Assembly: GCA_030704615.1 (NCBI GenBank) | Contig: CM060734.1 | Location: 52,406,042-52,470,041 of the forward strand | Direction of reading: 5' to 3' | DNA from: Takakia lepidozioides | Taxonomy: Eukaryota > Streptophyta > Takakiopsida > Takakiales > Takakiaceae | Length of the DNA: 64,000 bases | Shown: in pieces, positions 43,430 through 56,020 of the stretch | Position numbering within the stretch: the first letter of the stretch is position 1 | How the letters are laid out: each line of letters starts with the position of its first letter | Made by a program: the position numbers and the translations under genes | The notes under the pieces: generated by a model | The model's input: only the letters and a program-made list of their open reading frames with translations | Databases searched by the model: none | Told to the model about the DNA's origin: nothing

Positions 43430-46400
43430 ATTCATCCAAGAGGGCCAGATCTCAAGCACAAGATTACCTATGATTTCCTGTTGGTCGATAGCTACATGAA
43501 ACCTGCATGGGTAGATGGTCAACTGGAAGCAGCAGCAGCGGCAGCAGCGACGGCACAGTTGATAAAATCAGGCACCTCAACCAGGACCACAACTTCCAAA
43601 AGCGGACCAACAGAGGGAGTCCACAGTGCCACTTCTGGCTCCTATGGGCATCTGAGGATGCTCTGTGGGGCAGGGCGACTGAAAGAGGCTCTACAGACTT
43701 TAAACCAAGGAGGCGTTTCAGCAGATTCAGATACTTACGTCTGGCTCTTGCATGAGTGCATCAAGCTGAAAGGCCTGAAAGCTGGAAAGCAGGTGCACGC
43801 TCACATTATTCAAAGTGGATTCAAGCCGAATGTTTTTCTACACAACACCCTTGTCAACATGTATGTTAAGTGCGGGAGCATCCTGGATGCTCACCAAGTG
43901 TTCAACAGAATGCCTCAACGATGTTTGATCACGTGGAATATAATGATGGCAGGATTTATCAAGCATGGGTGTGGTAGGAATGCTCTGGAGACCTACGAGC
44001 AAATGATACTGGAAGGGGTGAAACCCAACCACATCACGTTTGTTTGCATATGCAATGCATGTGCGAGCCTGGCAGCCCTGGAAAAGGGCAAAGAGGTCCA
44101 TGGTGAGATTGTGAAAGCTGGAATTGTACCAGATGTCATTCTGAACAGTACCCTTGTGGACATGTATGCCAAATGTGGGTGCCTCGAGGATGCAAAGGGG
44201 GTATTCGACAACATGGCTGAACGGAATGTGGTGTCGTGGAGCGCAATGATTGCAGGGTATGTTCAGCAGGGGCGTGGGATGGAGGCCTTGGAGATGTATG
44301 AGCAAATGGTGCGGGAAGGGGTGAAGCCCAACCAAATCACGTTTGTTTGTGTTTGCAATGCATGTGGGAGCCTGGCAGCCCTGGAAAAGGGCAAAGAGGT
44401 CCATGGTGACATCGTCAAAGCTGGAATTGTACCAAATGTCATTTTGAACACTGCCCTGGTGGACATGTATGCCAAATGTGGGTGCCTTGAGGATGCAAAG
44501 GGAGTGTTTAACAAAATGACTGAACGAAATGTGGTGTCGTGGAGCGCTATGATCGCAGGATGTGCACAGCAGGGGCGTGGGATGGAGGCTTTGGAGACCT
44601 ATGAGCAAATGATGCGGCAAAGGGTGAAACCCGACCACATCACGTTTGTTTGTGTTTGCAATGCATGTGCGAGCCTGGCAGCCCTGGAAAAGGGCAAAGA
44701 GGTCCATGGTGAGATCGTCAAAGCTGGCATTGTACCAGATGTCATTCTGAACACTGCCCTGGTGGACATGTACGCCAAATGTGGGAGTATCAAGGATGCA
44801 AAGCGAGTGTTCGACAATATGGCCAAACGAAATGTGGTGTCGTGGAATGCGATGATCACAGGATATGCACAGCAGGGGTGCGGGATGGAGGCTTTGGAGA
44901 CCTATGAGCAAATGATGCAGGAAGGGGTGAAGCCCAACCACATCACTTTTGTTTGCATTTGTAATGCGTGTGCGAGCCTGGCAGTCCTGGAAAAGGGCAA
45001 AGAGGTCCATGGTGACATCGTCAAAGCTGGAATTGTTCCAAATGTCATTCTCAACAATACCCTCGTGGACATGTATGCCAAATGTGGGAGCATCGAGGAT
45101 GCAAAGGGAGTGTTCCACAATATGGCTGAACGAGATGTGGCATCGTGGAGCGCAATGATTTCAGGATATGTACAACAGGGGTGCGGGATGGAGGCTTTGG
45201 AGACCTATGAGCAAATGTTGCGGGAAGGGGTGAAGCCCAACCACATCACATTTGTTTGCGTTTGCAATGCGTGTGCGAGCCTGGCAGTCCTGGAAAAGGG
45301 CAAAGAGGTCCATGGTGACATCGTCGAAGCTGGAATTGTACCAGAAGTCATTCTGAACACTGCCCTGGTGGACATGTATGCAAAATGTGGTAGTATCAAG
45401 GATGCAAAGGGAGTGTTTGACACTATGGGCGAACGAGATGTGGTGTCGTGGAACGCGATGATTGCAGGATATGCTCAGCAGGGGCACGGGATGGAGGCGT
45501 TTGATACCTATGAGCAAATGTTGGGGGAAGGGGTGAAGCCGGACCACATCACGTTTGTTTGCGTTTGCAATGCGTGTGCGAGCCTGGCAGCCTTGGAAAA
45601 CGGCAAGGAGGTCCATGGTAACATCGTCAAAGCTGGCATTGTACCAGATGTCATTCTGAACAATACCCTCGTGGACATGTATGCCAAATGTGGGTGGATC
45701 GAGGGTGCAAAGGGAGTGTTTGACAATATGGCTGAACGAAATGTGGTATCATGGAACGCGATGATCGCAGGATATGCCCAGCATGGTTGTCATAGGGAGG
45801 CCCTGCAACTATTTGAAGGAATGCAAAAGGAGGGCTTGAAGCCGGACAGTATTGCCTTTCTATGTGTTCTCTCTGCATGCAGCCACGCTGGCCTACTGGA
45901 TGAGGGAAGACGCTACTTTGATTCCCTGAGTGTAGATCTTGGTGTCACTCTGACAGTAAAGCACTTTGGCTGCATGGTGGACCTTCTTGGACGTGCGGGG
46001 CGATTGGATGAGGCAGAGGACCTCATTAATAAAATGATAATCAAACCAGATGTTGTGGTGTGGAAGGCCTTGCTTGGTGCCTGCAGAATCCATGGCAATG
46101 TGGAGATGGCTGAACGTGTGGCAACATCTATTCTCAAGTGGGATGAACAGGATTCCGCGACTTATGTGTTGCTATCTAACATCTATGCCGCAGCTGGCAG
46201 GTGGGACGATAGTGCAAAGGTGAGAAAAATGATGAATGTGAGAGGGGTTAGAAAGGAGCCAGGTCGCTGCTGGATTGAGGTTGGCAACAGGGTGCACACC
46301 TTTGTTGTAGATGACAAATTGCATCCCAAAATTAGGGAAATCCATGCTGAGCTGAGAAGATTGTCTGGGCAGATGAAGGAGGCAGGGTATGTGCCTGACA

Positions 46401-46666
46401 TGCGCTTTGTATTGCATGATGTGGGGGAGGAGCAAAAGGAATTTTCTCTGTGCCACCACAGTGAGAAGCTGGCCATTGGTTTTGGGCTGATCAGCACGGC
46501 CCCTAGGACGCCTCTGTGTCTCATCAAGAATCTTCGGGTGTGTGGTGATTGCCACACCTCCACCAAGTTCATCTCAAAGATTGTTGGCCGAGCAATTGTC
46601 GTACGGGACACTAACCGCTTTCACCACTTTGAAGATGGGGTTTGTTCTTGTGGGGATTACTGGTGA
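43430..46666 (+). CDS. PPR protein, PLS class with DYW deaminase domain, copy B
   Basis: Paralogue of 22692-26531 with the same OSB-PDF start (IHPRGPDLKHK) and first ATG at 43496. Six full P-L-S triplets plus the final variant unit, two fewer than copy A: unit 6 runs into the equivalent of copy A unit 8/9 (ENGKEVHGNIVKAGIVPDV). E/E+ and DYW are complete: HHSEKLAIGFG, CGDCHTSTKF, CSCGDYW. The PG box keeps the usual Trp (PGRCWIEV). One extra Ala in the Ala-rich linker. Because each repeat contributes to base recognition, A and B should bind RNA sites of different length. Fully open frame. Confidence 0.93.
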   Translation: MHPRGPDLKHKITYDFLLVDSYMKPAWVDGQLEAAAAAAATAQLIKSGTSTRTTTSKSGPTEGVHSATSGSYGHLRMLCGAGRLKEALQTLNQGGVSADSDTYVWLLHECIKLKGLKAGKQVHAHIIQSGFKPNVFLHNTLVNMYVKCGSILDAHQVFNRMPQRCLITWNIMMAGFIKHGCGRNALETYEQMILEGVKPNHITFVCICNACASLAALEKGKEVHGEIVKAGIVPDVILNSTLVDMYAKCGCLEDAKGVFDNMAERNVVSWSAMIAGYVQQGRGMEALEMYEQMVREGVKPNQITFVCVCNACGSLAALEKGKEVHGDIVKAGIVPNVILNTALVDMYAKCGCLEDAKGVFNKMTERNVVSWSAMIAGCAQQGRGMEALETYEQMMRQRVKPDHITFVCVCNACASLAALEKGKEVHGEIVKAGIVPDVILNTALVDMYAKCGSIKDAKRVFDNMAKRNVVSWNAMITGYAQQGCGMEALETYEQMMQEGVKPNHITFVCICNACASLAVLEKGKEVHGDIVKAGIVPNVILNNTLVDMYAKCGSIEDAKGVFHNMAERDVASWSAMISGYVQQGCGMEALETYEQMLREGVKPNHITFVCVCNACASLAVLEKGKEVHGDIVEAGIVPEVILNTALVDMYAKCGSIKDAKGVFDTMGERDVVSWNAMIAGYAQQGHGMEAFDTYEQMLGEGVKPDHITFVCVCNACASLAALENGKEVHGNIVKAGIVPDVILNNTLVDMYAKCGWIEGAKGVFDNMAERNVVSWNAMIAGYAQHGCHREALQLFEGMQKEGLKPDSIAFLCVLSACSHAGLLDEGRRYFDSLSVDLGVTLTVKHFGCMVDLLGRAGRLDEAEDLINKMIIKPDVVVWKALLGACRIHGNVEMAERVATSILKWDEQDSATYVLLSNIYAAAGRWDDSAKVRKMMNVRGVRKEPGRCWIEVGNRVHTFVVDDKLHPKIREIHAELRRLSGQMKEAGYVPDMRFVLHDVGEEQKEFSLCHHSEKLAIGFGLISTAPRTPLCLIKNLRVCGDCHTSTKFISKIVGRAIVVRDTNRFHHFEDGVCSCGDYW

Positions 46667-48549
46667 GACAATGATTTTCTGGAAAGGTGCGAGTGTCTTG
46701 CTTCGTTCATTGATCTGTGTAGCTACTTGGTTCATCCACCAGATCCTGAGAATTTGACCATGATGTACTGTTGATGGCATTTCCGGTGGCATACCCACAG
46801 GAAATGATAGTCAGGTCAACCAGCCTAAGTGATGGACTCCATGACTTAACAAGATTACTTCATAAAATACTAGGAGAAAATCTGTGTATCTAGAGCTCAG
46901 ATGGCACATAAGTTCAGTTGTCAGACCAAGGCTGGCACATGAGAGTCATTACTCCTGGGTTACCTTTGGGGTCCTTTCTGTAAGGGGGAGGAAAACTGTA
47001 GGGATCTCCAGACCAGCCCGCCGCAGAGGTCAGTAAGCATTAGATAGTACATTAGATGGTAAATTTGATGCCGTGTAATGGAAGTGCCTGGGAGGTTAAT
47101 TCTCTTCCACGGATGTCAAAGGTCAAAGTGCTGTTAAAAAAATGGAAAAAGAAAGAATTAAACATATGTTCCCAAATCAACCCAGCAGATTCCAGGATGG
47201 GTGGGCGGGCACTGTCAGTAAGATAACAAGGTCTGCTTAGTGGACACGGTGCTTCCCAGTGTACTTGGCATATGTTGGACATATACGCAAAGTGTTCATG
47301 TGCACTTTGTCTTACCACTCCCTAGTGTATATTTCAGTAACTGTGAATCAACTCCAAGAATTGACCAACATACTAATTGTAGAGAAGTTAGCATCTCAGC
47401 CAGGTCTCATTGTCTGCCATCACAACGTTCTATAATGTTGACAAAAACAAAGTTCTCAAAAGATGGATACAAGGCTACAATAATGAAAAGGCCTACACAG
47501 GTCCTCGTCGCAGACAAAATTGGCTTGCACTTGGTGCTGTAGTTAAAACCAAGAACGAACGTATCATTGGATCATGCACTTGGCTATCAATCCAAGAATA
47601 ATCCCCTCGTGAAACCCCTGCAGGGACAGCACATGCCCCTTTCAGGGAGGGAAAAAAAATATGTGCACAGCTCAACCTTGCATCGTAGCAAGTAAGGTCC
47701 CCTGCCCGCCTTTATATGTCCTCACAAAGGAACAAGTTAACTTCATCAAGGCATATGAATCAAATAAGTTATCAAGAAATCAACCACTAGAGTAATCGAG
47801 ATTCCAAGAGGCGAAATTTTTTCTTCCTCTCAATGAACGAGGCCCTGATGAACTGATGAATCAATACCGGCACTAATTGTCACCGTTAATCTATGCCAGT
47901 CCAAATAAAGAATTTGCTGGTCTCCTTGAAGTTCCACCATTGTACATTCTGCACAAAACCAAGCAGGATTGTCAGATCTGTCAACCCTCACACTGCTGTC
48001 TTCATCAAATACTCACCTACACACTGTGTGTAGCTGCACACACACAAGTAACCACTGGGTTACTGCACAACCAGGAATATGATTTAGTTACTAAACAACA
48101 TATCGACATGTTTTGTGTTTCCAAAGGCTGTCCTCAATGTAGACACTGGTTCCTCCATACAAGGCACGATTGCAAACTAGACACCTAAACTCCTGGTGAA
48201 ATGGTCAACTGGAAGCCAGGTATGGTGGGTACTACTGTTTGCTTCGATCCGAACGCAACATGACAAACTACGCACAAGAAAGGTCCTTTGCTTGTTTGGA
48301 AACGTCACCAGATTACACAAAGAACTAGCTCATGCAACCGAATTCATTGGCTACATAAATCAAGATTCTGTGAAACAAAAAGTCACCTGCAAACTTTGCA
48401 TGCAGGCTTACCTTCAAAAACTCATCATTGTCCCAAAGAGCTCCTTGATGACTGTGCCTGCATATTGAAGAGGCCAAGCTATTGTATTTGAATGATGACC
48501 AAATGCAGAAATTGCCTGCGATTCGCCGCCGATTAAAGGATACAAACCC
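46667..48549. other. duplication flank and unassigned region
   Basis: 46667-47460 matches the flank of copy A. 47461-48549 has scattered open stretches; 47877-48185 includes CPQCRHWFLHTRHDC, but no family could be named and the frame is short. Treated as unassigned, possibly an old transposon remnant. Confidence 0.4.
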
Positions 48550-51500
48550 TCAGGAGGGGGTCAGGCTTCCATTGTGATCTTTTGTGTCAAACTTCTTTTC
48601 CTGTTGACTCAAATCTGTGTTGCTGTTGCTGGCAGCATCAACCAACTCTCTACCAATGTGGGAACTATCACTATCTAAATAGGTGGAGTCTAAGTCCTTA
48701 GATTTACTGAGAGAAAGAGGAAGCCCAACACCATGCAGCAATGACGTCCCTGTCATTTTCTTTTTCCGGCTCCAGCTAGTTGATGACGACGACTCGTAGT
48801 GCACAGGAGGCCCAACACGCAGTTTGTTGATGGTCTCCAGCTTGTGTTGTGTCTCAATGGGCAAAGTACTAAAGCAGCCACAACAGACGCAGCTACTGTC
48901 CAGCCCACATTGTCCAAAGGGCCCATGGGGCGAAATGTGGGTGTGCTTTACACAAAACACACTCTGGCACTCTCGACAAAAATGCTTGCTGAAACTCATC
49001 CGCCAATCTGACAAGGAATGCCAACGATCAAAGCGCACATTGCACCCCTCACGATGATTGCATCTGCATTCACCCCCACGATAGCTCACTTCTTGTGAGA
49101 CAATTACCATTTGTCAAGTCATACGGAACTTTAGCACTAGTAACACAATTGGCCACAAGCTCTGCTACCAGGTGACTGAGTGTACACAAACAAACATCTT
49201 TTCAGGCTTCAGTGGAGCATCTCTGTGAGCCGTATGTACATTGTACAAATCATGCTAGAGTACGAAAAGCGTACCAACTGCATCTCTATTCATAACAGAG
49301 TAAATATGAGAGGACTCAGGTAGGAGTGACATATAAAAGAGCACAAGCATTCTGCACCTCCTTCTGTATTGCTACAATTGCAGTGAAATTCACGTCTTTC
49401 AGAATGACCACCAGTATACAGTCCTGACCTGTGTTTTCTTCTCTTGATGCGTGCTGTGAGACCCTCTTCAACTTTCTGTGGAGGCTTAGATCCATGCTCT
49501 TTGCAGTCCACATCTCCGTTGTTCTTCAAATCATTATCATTACGAGTGGTCCCACTTGGATTGTCTGACATTGAGATACTTTGACTATCTACTTGGCTAA
49601 AGGAATCTTCAGTACTGAAGTGGATGCCTGGTGGTCCTGTTAAGTCGAAGCCTCTGGTCAAATTGCTCTCAGCTGAGCATACCCCACTGCTGCTTGACCC
49701 CTCTGTACTTCCGACATGACCTTTTCCAAGTTCCTGTACTTGTAACCCACTTTGCAGCCTGCTCTCAAATAATGAAGGCGAGTTCAATCCTGCTGTGTCG
49801 AGATTGGAAGTCAAAAAAGCCTCCCTTTCCATTGCTGTGTCAATTAACATTGCTTCCAGACTATCAGCTCCTGTGACAAAACGTGCAGAGTCACTTGCAG
49901 CTGATGGTCCAGACCTTCCGATTATAACTCCATACCTAGAGAGGATCCAGATTTTGGTGTGTATGCAGTTCCAAGTCACGAGAACCAGAACACTGAAACG
50001 GGCCAGAGTCCTCAGGACAAGATTTTGACTTTCCTGCCCTTCAACCACCTTCGACCAAAGCCAACTCAACACCTTCACTTTGAAGATTACCCAAGCTGCC
50101 ATTGTGACACGGAAACAGAAGCTATTTCTTGAGACAATGGCTAGCAAGAGTAGGCCACCATTAAAGGAATTGATCCACGCCCACGGATTACCAGCACTGC
50201 TCCTGATAATCTCCTTCTCTTGAAGTGGTGGCAGAAGTACGTGGTTGGGCTCCCCATGATGAGGAAGAGGACTAGCATGCTCAAGCGGGGACGTATCGGC
50301 ATGGGAGAGAGACTGTGTTGAACCAGGAAGAAGCACTGCCATACATCCATCCAGCACTATCCAATCAGATGGGCCATGGCCCCCCCATGCCTGTACTCTG
50401 TAAGACAATGGCTTTCCAAGATGGACTACATTTGTGTCTAAGAAATATTCCTCGCTGGTATCAGCAATTTGCCCCCAAGTTGAGGTAGTGAATGACCAGC
50501 GTTGAATTAAGTACTTGTGCACAGGAGGGTAGCCTCGGAAGACAGGTGCTCCCCAATGGAGTTGTATACCACCAGCACTGGAATTTTCACACTTTAAGCC
50601 TTGAGGGGGACCTGACGTGGCCCCAATGCCAAAGATCTGTCGTACTATGGCTTGCGTAATCTTTGTGCGGTGCAGTAGACTCTTCACCCCCAACTCCTCT
50701 GCCAAAGCCCTGCTCTCATTTTCAATTAGAGCTGGGAAATCCAGACCATTTATTGCAGTCTGACGGAATGTCTCAGCATACTGTGGCAACTGAAGCCCAT
50801 GAGTGACCCACTCCACTACGTGGTCAGCTGTCATCATATTTCGCAGATGGTTCTGCAATTGTACAATATATCCTGTCAATAGAAGAACACCAAGGTACCA
50901 CTTGAAGGTTGCCCACGCCATCCGACCTTTGTGTAGCGATTGACCCCTTTGATGCCCCAAATCCTCTACATGCCGTTGTTTTGGAGGTTGAAGAGTTTAC
51001 TCTCATTCCGCAGAAGTCTAGGAATCGCTACAACCCTTAGGGAGTAGACTTAAGAAACTGAGATGTGCAAAAGTATCCTAAAGAGCCCACCACCAGGAAT
51101 AGTTTTTCATACACAGAATGTAGAATCAAAAAGTGATTTCACAAACTTCAGCACAATTGCCTATTATACATTTGACGGAATGAACATGAGACACTTCTGG
51201 GCAAGACACATTCTTCTATACATTTGCAAAATTTGCAGAGAGGACATGCCCTTTCAGGAACACCTATCACACCAATATGGGGAAAAAGAACACAAAAACC
51301 AAAAGCCTTCTATGTTGTTCTTACCAGCAATTCGTCTGCAGAGATGGCATTTCCCCCATAGCTGAAGCTAAAGTCAAATTGATGAGACATTGATGAGTCG
51401 GTCATCCCCTCTACTGGTCTGCAATCATCCTCCTCCTCTGATCCATCGGCCAATACCAGTCTTGCATCAACTGATTTCAAAAACTGCAACCTCCAACGTC

Positions 51501-52421
51501 AGTGTAAGTAATGGCACGAAGACAACATGTATGTATGGAAAAGAGACGAGTGGGAGGAATTAGACAGAAAGTACCATATCAATGTTAGAGCCTACTAAAC
51601 TCTGAACTAACATTTGAGGGATTAAAAGATAGCCACATCCAAAGGTAAAGAGAAGCATGCGAGACGAAAACAACGGCATACCAAAACCTCAAGGAAAGAA
51701 ACAACATGAAGGAAGGAAACCAGAAAGAATGTTATTTGTATCACTTACTGCATCAATACAAACAGAGATGTAAATTGTTTGGTGATGTTCATAGATTGCA
51801 CAACTTAAGTGTGGCACTGGTCCTGCAAGGGTTGGAAACTGTAATCTCCGCTAGTGGTTGCAGGCCACGGTGTGCGTTAACCTGTCTATCCTTGGTTGGG
51901 CTTCCCTGAAAGCTTTGGGGACTGAAAGTAATTCTGGAAAGATCTGTAGGGTTTGAAATCAGGGGTGCACTGCTTTGGGTTCACTTCTCCCACCTCTTTG
52001 GTTGTGCCTTGGACTAGTCATGGGCCTTGCTAGAGAGAGAGCTGAAAAGAACTCCCACTTACGGCTTAAAAGTCTGTTCTTGATCATCTTGAATGTATAC
52101 GTACTTAGGAGTGTGAGAACAGTTCATAATTTCTTCACAAGGAGATTCAACACAACCCTCTATCTTGAAGCAACTTCCTAAAATGAACATTTGAGACACA
52201 AACAATTCCTTGGAACTGAAAAGTCTTGAAAAAACTGTAGAACTGGCTTCTGGAAGTTGGCCATGAAATACTACACATGCAGATTGCCAAGAGGATGGCT
52301 CATAAATGCAATAAAACAAGAGGAGCCTTGATAAGAACCTTGGTGGCTTCGCCCTGCTCAATCTCTCCGTCCCCATCCTCATCAACAGAGCAAAAAAAGG
52401 TTTCCAAATTGTGCTCGAAGT
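48550..52421 (-). CDS. multi-exon membrane protein with EF-hand, SAM, FN3 and Cys-rich C-terminus
   Basis: Leftward gene assembled by eye. An exon from 52421 holds an EF-hand (DEDGDGEIEQGE, a full 12-residue calcium loop). An exon at about 51484-51323 is acidic and ends at a GTAAGAA donor. The main exon from about 50975 to ~49429 has a hydrophobic helix (WYLGVLLLTGYIVQL), a SAM domain (VVEWVTHGLQLPQYAETF ... KSLLHRTKITQAIV), a fibronectin III domain (GPPQGLKCENSSAGGIQLHW), and two more hydrophobic segments (GGLLLLAIVSRNSFCF; FSVLVLVTWNCI). The last exon (about 49098-48550) has a dense Cys/His cluster (CRCNHREGC, HFCRECQSVFCVKHTH, CVCCGC), FYVE- or RING-like in spacing. The combination suggests a membrane-anchored calcium-responsive scaffold, but function is unknown. 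The 5' end and some exons between 51000 and 52400 are not resolved. Confidence 0.7.
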
Positions 52422-54046
52422 CTGTGCATCACGGTACCAGGCCACATGTGTCACAGCTTGACCCCATGTGCCCCTGCCCACCATGACGTAATAAGCATGC
52501 AAAGCAGATGACACTTGAGACATCAATAGGGAAGAATTTTTGACAAGCACAATATGACGTTTTTCTCACTCTCACCTATCATCACAGAGAGGCAGATATC
52601 TGGGCGGGCAAGGCAAGCAATAACAGTCCTACAAATCACCTGCCTAATTGAAGGTTGTAATTCGGGTACAGTGGATAGGTTAGAGGCACGACGGTATAAA
52701 ACATGGAAACAGAATAGCTAGGAACGTTCCTCTTGAGCCATTTACAACAGTCCTCCCACACTTGTGACAGCTAGCAATGACCACCCATAGACTGTGGCAA
52801 GTCCTTCTCAGGAGCAATCTCTGGTAAGACTCCCCTTTCTTCTCCCTCCTCACAGATACCAGCTGGTAATGATCCTTTGAAATCGAATCCCGCACCTCAT
52901 AGCTACCATCACCATCACCTTACCATTAGGCTACTCGTCGCTGCAAAATACACCTAGGCGTAGTAACCCCTAGCAACCAAACCCTCGGACAGAAACGTTG
53001 AAAAACCCTTCCGTCTCTCAAGAACTACTCGAGCCTGTCCATCTCACAATGCACTTGAGGCCACAAAGATTGTGCGCGTTTTCTCTCCATTTCAAATGCA
53101 GGCAAAAGTGATCATGGATTTTCAGCGCAACGACATGGCGAACAATTTTTTCCGCTTAGGATTCAACAATGTACTTCGGTCTGAGCCTACAACGCAGAAT
53201 TTTATAATGCACTCCTGCATGCAGCCCATCATTCAAGCTTTTCTGCAAAGGGGAATAAATCCCCATTCTTGACCTTCTTTTACACATTCCTAAACATGTA
53301 GCCAGCAATAGAACTCCAACCTCTCGATTTCCAGCTGGCTGTTTTGGGGACGAGAAGCAACAATAGCAGAAACCCTAAAGAGAGGAGGAATCTCCAAAAT
53401 GCACGCTTTCCGCAGCTGAAGCTCGGTTCCCTACATCTAGACATACAGCGCCGCCCTTGTTTCATGTCGTTCCGCGGTCCTTGATTCTCACAATTGCCAT
53501 CCATATGCAACACCTGTATGTTATCCCACCTTGAAATGTCTTCCAGAGTAAACCCCTTTTACGATCACGCGTCAGAAGCACTACCTACAGCTGAAGAATT
53601 TTCACGTCACAAGCATTATCACGTGCCAATGTTGGCTCTCCATTGTGCGACATTCCTGCGAGCCAGAGGAAACTCATCAAATAAAAATAATATAACGAAA
53701 CAGACTCGGAAATATCTTCACGAGATTTGCAGTTCGCCTTCAAACAAGAACAGGGATGTGAACGTGCAAGGCCATCGACTCTTACAGGACAGTAAATCTG
53801 GAGTGAAGGGCTACCTCATGTAGATTCCGCAGTAAGGCAGCCCAATGCTGCAATCAAACGCGCTGGAGTTCCCTTCTTACGTAATCCTCGCTTCAGCTTT
53901 CTTCTGGTTGGAACAGCTGGAAGGACTCAACACGGCACGTGTCTCGTTGAAAAAGAGTTCCAGCGAGCAAGCAAGCCACACCTCCCCGAGTCCTACCTAC
54001 CAAGTCCTAAAAAGCGTCTACCACCCAAGTTTTCTCTGCCGACATG
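52422..54046. other. upstream of EF-hand/SAM gene; unassigned
   Basis: Probably includes 5' exons or promoter of the minus-strand gene. A 54-residue rightward frame from ATG 53114 (MDFQRNDMANNFFRLG) is protein-like but matches no family known to me. Nothing else is supported. Confidence 0.4.
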
Positions 54047-54048
54047 TA

Positions 54049-54389
54049 GGGAATTCCAAAAAGGCCTTGATGTGAAATGCATCGCAATTCACTTGATCAC
54101 CCCCTAAAAGTGCGCAATTCTATTGAATTGTTGGCACACGATTCAATTGAATTGCGAATTGGCAATTCAATTGAATTGTCAACTCACAATTCAATTGAAT
54201 TGCAGTCAACAATTCAATTCAATTGTCAACTCGCAATTCAATTGAATCGCTAGTTGGCAATTCAATTGAATTGTAATCTATAATTTTTAACTTATTTCTG
54301 TATATAATATATATGTATATATTTAAATTATACATATATACATACACAGATATAAGCTACAAATACATGTTGCCCGTCTATTCTTGCTG
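54049..54389 (+). repeat. left TIR of 3.0-kb element
   Basis: Inverted match to 56764-57071, running from GGGAATTCC through palindromic CAATTCAATTGAATTG units and an AT-rich stretch to TTGCCCGTCTATTCTTGCTG. Confidence 0.9.
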
Positions 54390-55719
54390 TCCGTCTGTCA
54401 ATCCTTTGCCCGTGGTAAGGCTTGAGCCCAAGATGAGAGAGAGAGAAGATAAAATGTCTTGTCGAGACATGGACAAGACCAAACAAGGTCTTTGTCAATT
54501 TGTATGACAAATCAGCCTCATAACGAGGCACTATCAATCACTCTTCATTCATAAACCAGTCTGATGACATGTAACAGATCTCACAGTTCATGAAATCTCT
54601 GGGAGGGGGGGTGGGATCATATAATTACCACCCATGTTCCCATTAATAAACTGGAGAAGAAGTTCCAGTTTTCATATAGCCATAATGGTCAGATTAGAGC
54701 AGTAAACAGCTTCTAAACTATTTACACATGAAGGGAAAGTCCACACATCTTGTTTTTTGTCCCAAGACCTAGTTTCAATCTGGGGCCAGTGTATAAATGG
54801 ATTCAAAAGGTTTTGAGCAGTAAGTGATTACTGATAGTCACAGACTATAAAGAAATCCAGAAAAACATGTCATGGTATATGCCTTAGTAGTAAAGCCAGT
54901 CTATCCAGAGCCCGTTTTAGGTCTTGGGGCAATCTGTATCTACTCCAGTAAGGTACTTGCAAGGTCACAAACAAGTAGAGAAGGACAGGAACCCATATGG
55001 TCTGCATCAGGCAGCATACATGGCCTAAAAACAAAGGATTGTGGTTCCTTATGTCCTCTTACTTAGCTGCTTGATATCATTCAAGCCATAGCATCATACC
55101 AGTCCCATAGACCGAAATAAAAAGCTCATGTTGTGCTGTAAGACAGCAAATCCAGCATCATCACGTAGTGTAGCAGAAATCAAAGGCAAGAGTCTTTAAT
55201 AGAAAGTATGTGTTCTAATAAAGCTCATCTAATGTATTAATGCTCAACAGGAAGAGTTGGAAACATAGCCAGAAAGATCAAGAAATGGGGGCAGATTCGA
55301 ATCAGCTCCCTGAAGAAACAGCTTGAGTCGACTTCACTTCATCTTGCTAGTTTTCAATCAATTGCAAGCTTCATGAATCATATTAAGTGAGGGCCCTCAC
55401 CTGGTCCCATCACATGCAGTCAAAAAACAATGAAGTTAGTGAAGATGTGGAACCCCAGGTGAATATCAGGCCTCACGCTTGTTATCGCTGTACAACATGC
55501 GTTCAGAAAGCAAGAAGAGATCAAAAGCAAAGCAAAGATATTCCACAACCTGAAGTGTTTGTGGAAGAGGATTCGACATAGCTCCAAGAACTCGATAATC
55601 AACAACCCAAACAACAATGGTTTGCTGAAATCTACGAGCATTTTATCAGGTGAAGGGACTTCCTGATGGTTTAAGAGCGGCGCTGGATCTTAATGACCAT
55701 TGAACGGAACGGCAAGCAG
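54390..55719. other. interior of 3.0-kb element, unassigned
   Basis: No recognised gene. A Cys-containing open stretch at 55387-55581 is too short to assign. Confidence 0.4.
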
Positions 55720-55768
55720 TCACAGCTTAAAGTAAGTTGTCCGTCAAGGGAAGAGACAACCTCATTGA

Positions 55769-56020
55769 GGGAATTGAAGCTCAGCCGCCTTTGTATACCC
55801 CAAGGGGATTTGAAAAGTACTGGAATCTTGCCAGAGCACTTGTAGGCTGTCATAAAGCTTCTCCATAGCCATCAGATTCACAAGATTTGTGCTTAAATGA
55901 TCCCTCTGACACCATCTCTCAGCTCCATCAGAATCATAACGCACGAGTATCGTGCAGAGTTTAAGGGCGGAGGAAGAGATAGGGCAAACCTTCGCGATTT
56001 CATCCAGAATAGATGAAAAA
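55769..56020 (-). pseudogene. protein-like exon inside TIR element, family unknown
   Basis: The minus strand reads DEIAKVCPISSSALKLCTIL, then DSDGAERWCQRDHLSTNLVN and MEKLYDSLQVLWQDSSTFQI as one open stretch of about 80 residues with natural composition. It has no matching start or clear splice signals and could be a captured host exon. The family was not recognised. Confidence 0.4.

Larger units (their letters stand above)
41535..47460 (+). repeat. segmental duplication, copy B
   Basis: Second copy of 20787-27350. The offset changes from about 20,755 at the left end to 20,738 at the PPR start, and then by a further ~603 bp because two P-L-S triplets are absent. No gene was recognised in 41535-42070. 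Confidence 0.95.

Noticed and set aside
47877-48491. Open stretches with CPQC..H..C
   Set aside because: Short, in different frames, no recognisable family; kept only as an unassigned region.
53072-53275. Small rightward frame starting at 53072 or 53114
   Set aside because: Protein-like but no family, no supporting splice or regulatory context; mentioned only in the region note.
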